Shown here piece by piece: positions 52,487 to 62,291 of a DNA stretch of 64,000 nt (the first letter of the stretch is position 1; every line of letters begins with the position of its first letter). The stretch is from Pseudomonas fluorescens (GTDB taxonomy: Bacteria; Pseudomonadota; Gammaproteobacteria; Pseudomonadales; Pseudomonadaceae): the NCBI RefSeq assembly GCF_001623525.1, contig NZ_CP015225.1:868001-932000 (forward strand), written 5' to 3'. A program made the position numbers and the translations under genes. The notes below the pieces were generated by a model. It had not been told where the DNA came from and searched no databases. It saw nothing but the letters and a program-made list of their open reading frames with translations.

Positions 52487-55400
52487 ATGACCGACTCCAC
52501 GGCGGTACATTCCAACGCTTTCAATTTCATGAGTTACATAGCGGGCGGGGTTGATCCTCGAACCAATCAATACACTTTTTCCATCAACTTCCCCGAATTC
52601 AAACCCAACTTCTTGAACGGTCCGCTGCTGTCCCTGGCCATGGGCTTCAATCCCATGAACCGTCATGACAGCGGTTACGGCACCGGCTGGAACGTGCAGC
52701 AATCGCAATATCGGGTTCAGCGGCAAATCCTGACCTTGAACAGCGGCGAGCGTTACAAGGTTACGGCGCAACGGGAGGAAGGGCTTCTGGTCGAGCTTCT
52801 GATGAAAGAGAAAAAGCTCAATACCTTCCGTTTTTACCGTGATAAAGACGACGATCAACTCTACCGACTGGTGCATAAGTCCGGTCTGGTCGAAGAACTC
52901 AGGGTCCATGGCCGGGGAGACGATGCGGTTGCCTTGCCTGTCCGGATGATTGCGCCGGAAGGTCATGCGGTGACGCTGGGGCACTTGCCCTTCGGTGCCC
53001 ATGATTTCCGGCTTGCGAGCATCAGTGATGAGCGCGGCGATTTGCTGAAGGTAGACCGTCAGGAGGGCAGCGTCATCCTGGACCTGCACCCCACTGCCGG
53101 CGCCAACGGCACGCCGTTGGCGCGCTATTCGATGACGCTGGATTCCGGCACCGAGAAGTACGTCAAAGTCATTACTTTGCCGAGCGAAGCGGGTCGCAAC
53201 GTTGCCTGGCGTCTGAATTACAGGCCAGTGGGCGAATACACCTGCATCGTGTCGGTGGAAACGCCACTGGGCGGGCGGGAAGAAGTGGTCTATGACGCGC
53301 AGGGCCATGAGTTTCCCACCGGCAGTGGTCGTCAGCCCATACCCCGGGTGAAAGAACACCGGGTGTTCCCTGGCAGCGGACAGCCCATGGTAGAAACGCA
53401 TTACAGTTTCACCGACGGTTCGACCTACCTGGAGACCAATAATTTCCTGGGTCGCAATCTGGTGCTGAGTTGGAACGATGAAGGGTTGGATAACCTCTAT
53501 CAGTTCACTGGCAGCCATTACGCCTACGGTTGCACCGAGCACCTGATGAATGGAGGGGTGGAGGTCCAGCGTATCAAACGTACCTTCAACCAGTTTCACT
53601 TGCTCACCCTGGAGACCACGACGCGCAACACGGCACAGCAGGAGGTCGAGACTGTGTATGGTCAGATCCCCGGTGGGTTCGATGGCCAACCAGACTGGTT
53701 TCAACTCCCTCACGAAGTCACCAACCGCTGGCGGTTGGGTAGCCAATTACGTAGCGAAAAGTCCAGCAGCACCTATGACAGCTACGGCAATCTGTTGGTC
53801 CAGACCCATCCCACAGGTGTTGTCGAAACCAGTTTTTACTACGATAAGGACGGAGAAGATGGCTGCCCGAAAGACCCCGATGGCTTCGTGCGCAATCTCA
53901 AAAGTCAAACCCAGACGCCCGCTCCTGGCTATGTGGCCGGTGCGCCGACCCTGCGGACCGATTATCGCTACGTGCTGTATCCATCGCTGGACGGCAGCGG
54001 ACGTTCGTCGTGGCTGGCGCTCGAACGTGAAACGCTCACGCGAACGGCTCCCGGCGCCGTCATGGAATTACGTAGCACGGCCTATGAGTACTACCACGAC
54101 AAGGACGACGCGCAGGCGCATGTGGTGCATGGACGCCTGAAGCACCAGTCGGTTGCCTTGAATGAAAAAGCAACGATAACCGCCTACACGTACGGGGTGA
54201 CGATGGGCACCCTGGCCGACGAGACGGTTCTGCAAACAGTGGAAACGCTGACGACAGACTTCGATCAGGTGCACAAAATCATTACATTGGAAAGCTCGCT
54301 ACTCAACGGCGAGTCGCTGCTTGAGCGCGACGACAATGACGTAGAGATACGCCGCACTTACGATGTGCTGAATCGGGTCACCAGTGAAACCGTGGCACCG
54401 AACGACCCACGCTACAAGGCAACGCGCAATTATGAATATTATCTCTCCGCCAGCATTGGGCAACGGGCCGAGCAATGGTTGTTCGACGTCAAGGGCGTGA
54501 AGACCGTGACGGCATTCGATGGGCTTAACAGGGCGGTTTACGAAGAGCGCAACGATGCCGACAGCAGCCAACCGGCAATGCGCCAGACCTATGCCGCCCA
54601 GTACGATGTTTTCGGGAACCTGATCGAGCAGACCGAATACGATTGGTGGGGAGCGCAGGAGAAACCCTTCAAGACACGGTTTCTGTTCGACGACTGGAAT
54701 CAGCCCTTCTGCGAGATCGGCCCGGACGGCGTGGAGCGCTATAAGCAAGTCAATCCGATTGGCGATCGAAACTGGTCAGGCCCGATTGAACGAAGCTGGG
54801 AGCAGGATTCGACGAAGGTCCACTTCAGCGGGATCACTGAAACGCGTCTCAACCTGTTTGAAAAGCCTGTCCAGACAGAGCGTCTGGCCTTGGATGAAAG
54901 CGTAATCAGTCGGCAAAAATATAGTTATGACGGGTTGGGACGGTCGGTGAAGGAAGAGTTGGGCCTCAGGACTCCGTTGCGCGTTACCGAGTACAGCTAT
55001 GATGCTTTCGACCGTATGACGCAAACCATCTTGCCTCAAGGTGCCAGGATTGTGCGCGAATATGCCGAGCACAGCGCTGAAGATTGGCCTACACGCATCA
55101 GCGTGGATGGACAGGAACTGGGAACGCAAACGTTCGACGGGCTGGGCCGCATGACCGAGTCGGTCACCGGAGGGCGTTTGCAACGCTATGAATACGATCC
55201 GCAGCAGACCCGACCTAAGACCGTGACCCCCGCCAGTGGTCAAACGGTCGAATACCAGTACATGCCACAGTTGAGTGATGAACCTCTGCGTCGCCAACTT
55301 TCAGGTGGGGACATCTGTAACTACGAGTATGACCCGGCCAACGCGCGATTGACGAAGGCCAGCGTGGGCGGGCGGACACTGGCACGTACTTATTTCAGTT

Positions 55401-57193
55401 TTGGCGAGCCCAAGAGCGAAACCGTTGAAGCGGATGGGCAAACTTTCGCGATGGCCTACGAGTATAGTTTTCGCAGTCGTTTGCTCAGCTATACCGATGT
55501 GCTCGATCAAATACAGCAGTATGAATATGACCCTAAAGGTCGATTGGAGCGTACATCCTTGGGGACGACTTCGTCGGCCTTCACTTACGACGCCTTGGGG
55601 CGTGTCGCTACCATCACCACGCAGGACATCGTCGACGGCGCACCGGCGAGAACCCTTGGTATCAGCCTTGAATACGATGAGTTTCATCGTGAAACAAAGC
55701 GTACGTTCGACCTTGATGGTGTTATCCAGGTATTGGATCAGGTATACGACGAGTTTGACTGTCTCGTGCGACGCACCTTGACCGAAGGCCCCCAGACGCT
55801 GCGTGACGAAACCTATGCCTATGATCTTCGTGGACGCCTGGAGACGTATACCTGTGCGGGCAGCCAACCGCCAATTGATCCGTATGGCAACAGGCTCTCG
55901 GGGCAAACCTTTATCTTCGATGCGATGGATAATCTGATCATCGTTATCACAGAGACGGTCGATGGAAAAAACAACATGGCCGAATATCATTATGAAAATC
56001 CGCAAGACCCTGCCCAACTGAGTCGAGTCACCAACTCAGGGGATGCGGGGCATCCAGACGAGCTGGTGCTTTCCTATGATGCCAACGGTAACCTGATTCA
56101 AGACGAGCAAGGCCGAGTCCTGGAATATGACGCGCTTAATCGGCTGCTCAGTGTGAGTGAGTCCGGATCGGGTAAAACGGGTAACTTCCAGTATGATCCA
56201 CTGGACCGGTTATCCAATAACGATGACGGTGGCGGTTCCCAGCAACATTTTTACAAGGGCGATCACATCGCCAACCTTGTGGATGGGGAGCGGAGCAGTA
56301 CCTTCATGCGCGGCGATGACCATTTATTGGCAGAGCGTCAGGGCGACAACACGCTGTTACTGGCCGGTAATTTCACCAACAGTGTAATGAATGAAGTCAG
56401 CTCCGACTCAACCCATTCTCTTGCTTACAGCCCTTATGGCCATCGTAGCGCCGAACAACCTATCAGTACCGAACTGGGTTTCAATGGTGAACTGAGGGAG
56501 GCTCAGACCGGAGGATATATGCTGGGAAAGGGTTACCGGGTGTATAGCCCGGTGCTCATGCGATTCAATAGCCCGGACAGCTGGAGTCCATTCGGCAAGG
56601 GGGGGCTCAACGGGTATGCATACAGCCAGAGGCCGCTCGATGAGGTAGACCCTACGGGGCACTTCGTTGTTAACGCGGCGTTGGGCGCCTTGCTTTTAGG
56701 CGTTATAGCTGCCTCCACAAGTGTTGGTGCGGCTCTCACCGACGACAACACGGCTCGCATTGTGTTTATCGCCATTGCTTCGGTAGCGGGGGTGGCGTCG
56801 ATTGGTTTAGGCGTGGCGGCATTTAGGATGACCCCAGCGCCGAATAGAATGCCCGTTGCGCATCCACGGTCTCGCACTGGAACTGCTTCTCGCCCTACAG
56901 GCAATGTGCCGAGACCGACTAACGATCCATTCGCTGGTGCTACTGCTCCCCCGCTTTCTGCATCGGCTGGCGATCCATACGCTCCTACTGCTCCCCGGCT
57001 TTCTGCATCCTCAGCGTCGGGAAGGGTTGGCGATCCATACGCTGCTACTGCTCCCCTTCCTTCTAATCCGCCGAGTTATTCTGCCGCGACAGCAAAATCA
57101 GGCATGCTACCTAAGTATACTGAGCTGGATTTTGACGAGCTACTGAGAGGGGCGACAATAAGAATGAATGGTATTAGAAGCACAGCTCCATAA
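52487..57193 (+). CDS. Giant RHS-repeat protein RHS2 with Pro-rich repeat tail
   Basis: 1568 residues from the ATG at 52487 (AGAGG eight bases upstream; a GTG at 52478 is in frame). No signal peptide. N-terminus SNAFNFMSYIAGGVDPRTNQY and SGYGTGWNVQQSQY parallel RHS1; YD repeats fill the middle; the core ends DPTGH at about residue 1388. The tail has two hydrophobic helices (about 1395-1447). A Pro/Ser/Thr-rich segment follows, with three repeats of the DP(F/Y)A-x-x-TAP type (about 1480-1527), a PPSY motif near 1528 and a final LPKYTELDFDELLRG stretch. Such RHS shells deliver the C-terminal part; no enzymatic motif is recognisable here. It is the last gene of the A3-RHS2 run. Confidence 0.9.
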   Translation: MTDSTAVHSNAFNFMSYIAGGVDPRTNQYTFSINFPEFKPNFLNGPLLSLAMGFNPMNRHDSGYGTGWNVQQSQYRVQRQILTLNSGERYKVTAQREEGLLVELLMKEKKLNTFRFYRDKDDDQLYRLVHKSGLVEELRVHGRGDDAVALPVRMIAPEGHAVTLGHLPFGAHDFRLASISDERGDLLKVDRQEGSVILDLHPTAGANGTPLARYSMTLDSGTEKYVKVITLPSEAGRNVAWRLNYRPVGEYTCIVSVETPLGGREEVVYDAQGHEFPTGSGRQPIPRVKEHRVFPGSGQPMVETHYSFTDGSTYLETNNFLGRNLVLSWNDEGLDNLYQFTGSHYAYGCTEHLMNGGVEVQRIKRTFNQFHLLTLETTTRNTAQQEVETVYGQIPGGFDGQPDWFQLPHEVTNRWRLGSQLRSEKSSSTYDSYGNLLVQTHPTGVVETSFYYDKDGEDGCPKDPDGFVRNLKSQTQTPAPGYVAGAPTLRTDYRYVLYPSLDGSGRSSWLALERETLTRTAPGAVMELRSTAYEYYHDKDDAQAHVVHGRLKHQSVALNEKATITAYTYGVTMGTLADETVLQTVETLTTDFDQVHKIITLESSLLNGESLLERDDNDVEIRRTYDVLNRVTSETVAPNDPRYKATRNYEYYLSASIGQRAEQWLFDVKGVKTVTAFDGLNRAVYEERNDADSSQPAMRQTYAAQYDVFGNLIEQTEYDWWGAQEKPFKTRFLFDDWNQPFCEIGPDGVERYKQVNPIGDRNWSGPIERSWEQDSTKVHFSGITETRLNLFEKPVQTERLALDESVISRQKYSYDGLGRSVKEELGLRTPLRVTEYSYDAFDRMTQTILPQGARIVREYAEHSAEDWPTRISVDGQELGTQTFDGLGRMTESVTGGRLQRYEYDPQQTRPKTVTPASGQTVEYQYMPQLSDEPLRRQLSGGDICNYEYDPANARLTKASVGGRTLARTYFSFGEPKSETVEADGQTFAMAYEYSFRSRLLSYTDVLDQIQQYEYDPKGRLERTSLGTTSSAFTYDALGRVATITTQDIVDGAPARTLGISLEYDEFHRETKRTFDLDGVIQVLDQVYDEFDCLVRRTLTEGPQTLRDETYAYDLRGRLETYTCAGSQPPIDPYGNRLSGQTFIFDAMDNLIIVITETVDGKNNMAEYHYENPQDPAQLSRVTNSGDAGHPDELVLSYDANGNLIQDEQGRVLEYDALNRLLSVSESGSGKTGNFQYDPLDRLSNNDDGGGSQQHFYKGDHIANLVDGERSSTFMRGDDHLLAERQGDNTLLLAGNFTNSVMNEVSSDSTHSLAYSPYGHRSAEQPISTELGFNGELREAQTGGYMLGKGYRVYSPVLMRFNSPDSWSPFGKGGLNGYAYSQRPLDEVDPTGHFVVNAALGALLLGVIAASTSVGAALTDDNTARIVFIAIASVAGVASIGLGVAAFRMTPAPNRMPVAHPRSRTGTASRPTGNVPRPTNDPFAGATAPPLSASAGDPYAPTAPRLSASSASGRVGDPYAATAPLPSNPPSYSAATAKSGMLPKYTELDFDELLRGATIRMNGIRSTAP
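56924..57062 (+). repeat. In-frame tandem repeat in the RHS2 tail
   Basis: Three units beginning GATCCAT(A/T)CGCT and containing ACTGCTCCC, encoding DP(F/Y)A-x-x-TAP. The second and third share GGCGATCCATACGCT exactly. Unit length varies (about 48 and 60 bases), so copy number could change by recombination. Confidence 0.8.
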
Positions 57194-57321
57194 GCCTAAC
57201 CCGCGCAACGCCATTCCTTCACTGTGCTGTTAAAGCCCCGCGTGTTCATGGCGCACGTGTTTGTCGGATTTCCTCATTCTTCTTGCATGAACGGCATCAC
57301 GGGATATGCGCCTTGAAATAC

Positions 57322-57357
57322 AAAAAGCCCTGTCACAGTGGACAGGGCTTTTTACTT
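57322..57357. terminator. Bidirectional rho-independent terminator
   Basis: AAAAAGCCCTGTC / GACAGGGCTTTTT stem with a six-base loop, T-run on one strand and A-run on the other. It ends both the RHS2 run and the ybiT gene. Confidence 0.92.
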
Positions 57358-57388
57358 GCCGCTTGAAGCTTGCAACTCGCAGCTGCCC

Positions 57389-58978
57389 TTAGAACACCAC
57401 ACCCTGGCTACGCAGGTAGTCGTCATAGGTGCCGCTGAAGTCGACCACGCCATCGGCGCTCAGCTCGATGATGCGGGTGGCCAGGGACGATACGAACTCA
57501 CGGTCATGGCTGACGAAAATCAGCGTGCCCGGGTAGTTTTCCAGCGCCAGGTTCAGCGCTTCGATCGATTCCATGTCCAAGTGGTTGGTCGGTTCGTCCA
57601 TCACCAGCACGTTTGGCTTCTGCAGGATCAACTTGCCGAACAGCATGCGACCCTGTTCACCACCGGAAATGACCTTGACCGACTTGAGGATCTCGTCGTT
57701 GGAGAACAGCATGCGGCCCAGGGTGCCACGCACCAGTTGTTCGCCACCCTGGGTCCACTGGCCCATCCAGTCGAACAGGTTGACGTCGTCCTCGAAGTCG
57801 TGAGCATGGTCCTGGGCGTAGTAGCCCAGTTCCGCAGCGTCGGTCCATTTCACGGTACCGGCGTCGGGTTCCAGTTCATTGACCAGGGTGCGCAGCAACG
57901 TGGTCTTGCCGATACCGTTCGGGCCAATGATCGCCACGCGTTCACCGGCTTCGACGGTGAAACTGAAGTCCTTGAACAGCGGCTTGCCGTCGAAGCCCTT
58001 TGCCATGCGCTCGACGATGACCGCCTGACGGTGCAGTTTCTTGGTCTGTTCGAAGCGAATGAACGGGCTGACACGGCTCGATGGCTTGACCTCGGCCAGT
58101 TGGATCTTGTCGATCTGCTTGGCGCGGGAGGTGGCTTGCTTGGCTTTCGAGGCGTTGGCCGAGAACCGGCTGACGAACGACTGCAGTTCGGAAATCTGGG
58201 CTTTCTTCTTGGCGTTGTCCGACAGCAACTGCTCGCGGGACTGGGTCGCCACGGTCATGTATTCGTCGTAGTTGCCCGGGAACAGGCGCAGCTCGCCGTA
58301 GTCCAGGTCCGCCATGTGGGTGCAGACACTGTTCAGGAAGTGACGGTCGTGGGAGATGATGATCATCAGGCTCGAACGCTGGGTCAGCACGTTTTCCAGC
58401 CAGCGGATGGTGTTGATGTCCAGGTGGTTGGTCGGTTCGTCGAGCAGCAGCACTTCCGGGTCGGAGAACAGCGCCTGGGCCAGCAACACACGCAGCTTCC
58501 AGCCTGGCGACACTTCGCTCATCGGGCCGAAATGCTGCTCGATGCCAATCCCCAGGCCCAACAGCAGTTCACCGGCACGGGATTCGGCGGTGTAGCCGTC
58601 CATCTCGGCAAATTCGGTTTCCAGTTCGGCCACGGCCATGCCGTCTTCTTCGGTCATTTCCGGCAGCGAATAAATGCGATCGCGTTCGGCCTTGACCTTC
58701 CACAGCTCTTCGTGACCCATGATCACGGTGTCGATCACGGTGAATTCTTCGTAGGCGAACTGGTCCTGGCGCAGTTTACCCAGGCGCACATTCGGCTCGA
58801 GCATGACCTGGCCGCCGGACGGCTCGAGGTCGCCGCCGAGGATTTTCATGAAGGTCGACTTGCCGCAACCGTTGGCGCCAATCAGACCGTAGCGGTTACC
58901 CGCGCCGAATTTGACAGAGACGTTTTCGAACAGTGGCTTGGCGCCGAACTGCATCGTGATGTTAGCTGTAGAGATCAA
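57389..58978 (-). CDS. ybiT: ABC-F ATPase YbiT
   Basis: A 529-residue cytoplasmic ABC-F protein with two ATP-binding domains and no membrane part; ABC-F proteins act on the ribosome. Walker A motifs GANGCGKST and GPNGIGKTT, signature motifs [12 protein letters not shown] and [12 protein letters not shown], and Walker [13 protein letters not shown] and [12 protein letters not shown] are intact. The linker between them ([25 protein letters not shown]) matches E. coli YbiT closely, as does the total length. Monocistronic. Confidence 0.94.
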   Translation of the reverse strand: MISTANITMQFGAKPLFENVSVKFGAGNRYGLIGANGCGKSTFMKILGGDLEPSGGQVMLEPNVRLGKLRQDQFAYEEFTVIDTVIMGHEELWKVKAERDRIYSLPEMTEEDGMAVAELETEFAEMDGYTAESRAGELLLGLGIGIEQHFGPMSEVSPGWKLRVLLAQALFSDPEVLLLDEPTNHLDINTIRWLENVLTQRSSLMIIISHDRHFLNSVCTHMADLDYGELRLFPGNYDEYMTVATQSREQLLSDNAKKKAQISELQSFVSRFSANASKAKQATSRAKQIDKIQLAEVKPSSRVSPFIRFEQTKKLHRQAVIVERMAKGFDGKPLFKDFSFTVEAGERVAIIGPNGIGKTTLLRTLVNELEPDAGTVKWTDAAELGYYAQDHAHDFEDDVNLFDWMGQWTQGGEQLVRGTLGRMLFSNDEILKSVKVISGGEQGRMLFGKLILQKPNVLVMDEPTNHLDMESIEALNLALENYPGTLIFVSHDREFVSSLATRIIELSADGVVDFSGTYDDYLRSQGVVF

Positions 58979-59382
58979 AGGTTTATCCTGCGGAACATTC
59001 AGAGTAGCTAAGGGTGCGGCAGTACCTGTTCAGTACCTGTTTGCGCACGTCCCGACCGCGCAAAGGCGTCGCGGTCGCAAGCGCAAGGGTCCATCCGGCA
59101 TAAGAGGACAGCAGCAATACGGAGCGCCTGGCCCGGTAGACGTGCGTCGAAGCCGCGTTTGCGGTATCGACCAAAGGGGACGCGTAATAGTTGGCGGCGA
59201 TTGTACTGGTCTGGCCGCATAAACGATAGGGTATTGCCCGGGCAAGACAGTTTTTCACAATTGAAGGATAACTTTTGGTTACAAACTGTGGCTAGAATGC
59301 CATTTCACCCTGTGCCACTGCCTTGCCGTTTGGCTGGCCCCGGGGAAACGATCTGTTCACTCCAGCATTGTGACGGTTTTTC
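58979..59382. other. Divergent gap ybiT/lpxO
   Basis: 404 bases. Contains a short direct repeat TTCAGTACCTG-TTCAGTACCTG (about 59027-59040) close to ybiT, and a moderately AT-rich stretch near 59255-59290 that may hold the lpxO promoter. No convincing ORF, although several short frames are open. Confidence 0.5.
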
Positions 59383-60276
59383 GTGAAGCTCATCATTGTC
59401 GCACTCTACATCTTCTCCATTGGCTACGTTCATCTGCGCGGTCGGGTGCGGCATAAGTTCGGACGCCAACTGAGCGATCATTCGTCGTTTCTCGCGCCGA
59501 TCAATTGCCTGCTTTACTTGTGCTCGAAACTGCCCAACAGGCCGTTCCTGAGTCCGGCGCAGTTCCCGGACCTGAGCCCGTTGCAGGCCCATTGGCAAGA
59601 GATCCGGGCCGAAGGCCTGGGCCTGCTGCACGCGGGGGAGATCAAGCGTTCCGATCAATACGACGATGTGGGCTTCAACTCGTTCTTCAAGACCGGTTGG
59701 AAGCGTTTCTACCTGAAGTGGTACGGCGACAGCCATCCTTCGGCCATGAAGCTATGCCCTACCGAGCTGGTACAGAGCATCGGTTCGATCAAGGCGGCGA
59801 TGTTCGCCGAATTGCCGCCGGGCTCGAAGCTGGTCCGGCACCGCGACCCCTATGCCGGCTCCTATCGGTATCACCTGGGCCTGGAAACGCCCAACGATGC
59901 TGGCTGCTACATCAATGTCGATGGCGAGCCCTATCATTGGCGCGATGGCGAGGCGGTGATCTTCGACGAAACGTTCATTCATTACGCCCAGAACACCACC
60001 GACCATAATCGCATCATCTTGTTCTGCGACGTGGAGCGGCCCATGAAGTTTCGCTGGGCTAGCGCATTCAACCGCTGGTTCAGCCGCACCGTGATGGCTG
60101 CGGCCGGTGCGCCCAACGACGCGGGCGACAGGACGGGCGCCTTGAACCGGGCGTTTTCCAGGCTCTACAAAATACGGTTACAGGGCAAGGCTCTGAAAAA
60201 ACGTAACCGCACGCTGTATTACCTGCAGAAGTGGGCGTTCTTTGGCGGCCTGCTGGTGATCTTTATCTGGATTTGA
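59383..60276 (+). CDS. lpxO: LpxO-like lipid A dioxygenase
   Basis: Fe(II)/2-oxoglutarate-dependent aspartyl/asparaginyl hydroxylase family enzyme; LpxO adds a 2-hydroxyl to a lipid A acyl chain at the inner-membrane face. The 297 residues have a hydrophobic N-terminal anchor (IIVALYIFSIGYVHL), iron ligands in LVRHRDPYAGSYRYHLGL and ETFIHYAQNTTDHNRIILF, and a hydrophobic C-terminal end (WAFFGGLLVIFIWI), all as in LpxO. The start codon is GTG at 59383. It converges on ligD with a 15-base gap. Confidence 0.92.
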   Translation: MKLIIVALYIFSIGYVHLRGRVRHKFGRQLSDHSSFLAPINCLLYLCSKLPNRPFLSPAQFPDLSPLQAHWQEIRAEGLGLLHAGEIKRSDQYDDVGFNSFFKTGWKRFYLKWYGDSHPSAMKLCPTELVQSIGSIKAAMFAELPPGSKLVRHRDPYAGSYRYHLGLETPNDAGCYINVDGEPYHWRDGEAVIFDETFIHYAQNTTDHNRIILFCDVERPMKFRWASAFNRWFSRTVMAAAGAPNDAGDRTGALNRAFSRLYKIRLQGKALKKRNRTLYYLQKWAFFGGLLVIFIWI

Positions 60277-60291
60277 ACGCTGGATTTACCT

Positions 60292-62259
60292 TCATGCCTC
60301 GGGTTTTTGCGCATCCAGCTGTTCCCACATCCTGGCGGTGATCCGCTGACGATGGTGGTAGCCTTCCCAAGGATCGGCGCCCAAGCCCTTGGCCCGTTCC
60401 AGAGCGGTATAGATGTCCCATTGCTGTGCGTTGCGCAGGGTCGGCAGTTCGGCCCGGGCGATTGGCACCGAGACCGGCAGGCCTGGCCTGGCGCGCACTG
60501 AGTAGGCGGCCACCGTGCTGGCGCCGCGGGCGTTGCGCAGGTAGTCGACGAATATTTTTCCGACGCGGTTCTTCTGTCCCATGGTGGCCGTGATGCGCTC
60601 TGGCATTTGCCGGGTCAGGAACTGCGAGATAGCCTTGGCGAACGCCTTGGTGGTGTCCCAGCCTTCACTTCTCGCCAAGGGCACGATCACGTGCATGCCT
60701 TTGCCACCGCTGGTCTTGAGAAAAGCTTGCAAACCCAACTCGTCGAGCACCGCCAAGGTCATGTGGGTCGCCTCGATCATGGCGCTCCAGGGCAGCGAAG
60801 GGTCTGGATCCAGGTCCAGGACAAACAGGTCGGGTGTCTCGATCCGATCGTGGGTCGCGGTCCAGGTGTGCAATTCCACCGTGCCCATCTGCGCCGCGCT
60901 GACCAGGGCGTGGATGTCATCGATTTCCATCAGCGCTGCATGGCCCGGGTCCAGTCGCGGATCCAGCTGTTTGATATGGGGAATGTCCAGGCGATCGGCG
61001 TGTTTTTGGAAGAACTGCTCTTCGCCGATACCGTCCGGTGCCCGCAACAGCGCGACCGGCCGCTGCTTGAGGTGCGGCAGGATCCACGGGGCGATGTCCA
61101 GGTAATACTGCGCCAGCTCGGCCTTTTGCACACCGCTGACACTGTCGATGACCCGATCGGGGTGGGTGATCGTCACACCGTCGACTTTGGCCGCGCGGGT
61201 TTTGCTGCGACGCTGGGTTTTTGCTGTCGTGGATTTTATCGGCAGCGGCTGCTCACGAACAACCTTGTTGGCCGGTGTCTCGGTCGAAAAACCCAGGAAA
61301 ATGGCCTGCCGCACTTGGTTGTCGCCAGTCCATTCAATGAACTCTACCTCGCAGGTCAAGCCAGGCTCGACCCATTGCACGCCGCGTCCTTGCACACCGT
61401 TGAGTGGCAGCGCCAGTGGCGAAGTCTCGCGTTGCTGCGCGCACAGTTGCGCATGTAATTGTTGGATTTGCGTCTGGCTGAATCCCGTGCCGACCCGACC
61501 GGCGTACACCAGTCCCGACGGCCCGTTGACCGCCAGCAACAGCGCGCCGAAACCGCTGCGCCTGCCTTGGGGGCGGGTGAACCCGACGATGACGAAGGCT
61601 TGGCGCAACCGGCACTTGAGTTTTACCCAATCGGCGCTTCGCTGGGACCTATATGGGCTGCCCACGCGCTTGCCGACCACGCTGTCCAATGCGAGCGCGA
61701 TAGCGCTTTCGAACATGTCGTGCGGGCTGGCCGAAAACGACTCGGAAAAGCGCAGGCGCTTGCTGGCGTTGTTGCCAAGGGCTTTTTTCAGGGCCGCACG
61801 GCGTTCCTCCACCGGAGCCTGGCGCAGGTCGACACCATTGAGGAACGGCGCATCGAACAGGAAATACAGCATGTCGACGGTGCGGCTGATGTCGAAGGCC
61901 TGGCGCAGGGCCGCGAAATCGGAGCGGCCGGTCTCATCGAGCAGAACCAGTTCGCCGTCGAGCCAACTGTCCCCCAGGTTCCACCCGGCCAGGGCGTCGG
62001 CATGCAGCTTCAGCCGCTCGGTCCAGTCCTGGTGATTGCGATTGAACAAGCGGACTTCACCCTGTTCGATGCGGGCCAGCAGTCGATAACCGTGGAATTG
62101 GACCTCATAGCGCCATTCGCCGGTGGGCGGTTCTTCCACGGGCGTGGCCAATTGCGGTGACAGGCGCTCGGGCAGGCGGTTTTGAGGCGCCTTTCGGGCT
62201 GTCGTAGCCTCCGACTTGGCGTTGGACAAACGAGCAGATTCACTCTCGGCATTGGCCAT
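60292..62259 (-). CDS. ligD: LigD variant: no phosphoesterase domain, degenerate ligase, intact polymerase
   Basis: Ku-linked non-homologous end-joining protein, 655 residues from the ATG at 62259 (AAGGGA upstream; a GTG at 62283 is in frame). The usual N-terminal phosphoesterase domain (about 190 residues) is absent. The ATP-ligase domain (about 45-340) has the nucleotidyltransferase core, but motif I KxDG reads QFHG (Gln54, His56), so the lysine that receives AMP is missing. Motif IV is also altered (DSVVGKR). The polymerase/primase domain (about 365-655) keeps its signatures: LFVLDLDPDP, LKTSGGKGMHVIVPL and GKIFVDYLRN. It follows ku by about 30 bases. It may act as a polymerase and need another ligase. 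Confidence 0.92.
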   Translation of the reverse strand: MANAESESARLSNAKSEATTARKAPQNRLPERLSPQLATPVEEPPTGEWRYEVQFHGYRLLARIEQGEVRLFNRNHQDWTERLKLHADALAGWNLGDSWLDGELVLLDETGRSDFAALRQAFDISRTVDMLYFLFDAPFLNGVDLRQAPVEERRAALKKALGNNASKRLRFSESFSASPHDMFESAIALALDSVVGKRVGSPYRSQRSADWVKLKCRLRQAFVIVGFTRPQGRRSGFGALLLAVNGPSGLVYAGRVGTGFSQTQIQQLHAQLCAQQRETSPLALPLNGVQGRGVQWVEPGLTCEVEFIEWTGDNQVRQAIFLGFSTETPANKVVREQPLPIKSTTAKTQRRSKTRAAKVDGVTITHPDRVIDSVSGVQKAELAQYYLDIAPWILPHLKQRPVALLRAPDGIGEEQFFQKHADRLDIPHIKQLDPRLDPGHAALMEIDDIHALVSAAQMGTVELHTWTATHDRIETPDLFVLDLDPDPSLPWSAMIEATHMTLAVLDELGLQAFLKTSGGKGMHVIVPLARSEGWDTTKAFAKAISQFLTRQMPERITATMGQKNRVGKIFVDYLRNARGASTVAAYSVRARPGLPVSVPIARAELPTLRNAQQWDIYTALERAKGLGADPWEGYHHRQRITARMWEQLDAQKPEA

Positions 62260-62291
62260 GACAGATTCCCTTGTATTGCGCACGCCAGGGT

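Noticed and set aside
52376..53746. Open minus-strand frame of 456 codons
   Set aside because: Antisense to the RHS2 N-terminus, with no recognisable motif; RHS2 is clearly coding.
56924..57062. CRISPR-like array
   Set aside because: Repeats are in-frame, variable in length and code for Pro-rich protein; no spacer regularity or cas genes.
22000..57300. Integrated prophage or transposon carrying the accessory region
   Set aside because: No integrase, transposase, phage structural gene, att-like direct repeats or tRNA were found at the edges; origin by transfer remains possible but is not shown.
57338..59011. Open plus-strand frame of 557 codons
   Set aside because: It is antisense to ybiT, whose ABC-F motifs are complete; the frame is an effect of high-GC codon use and shows no family sequence.
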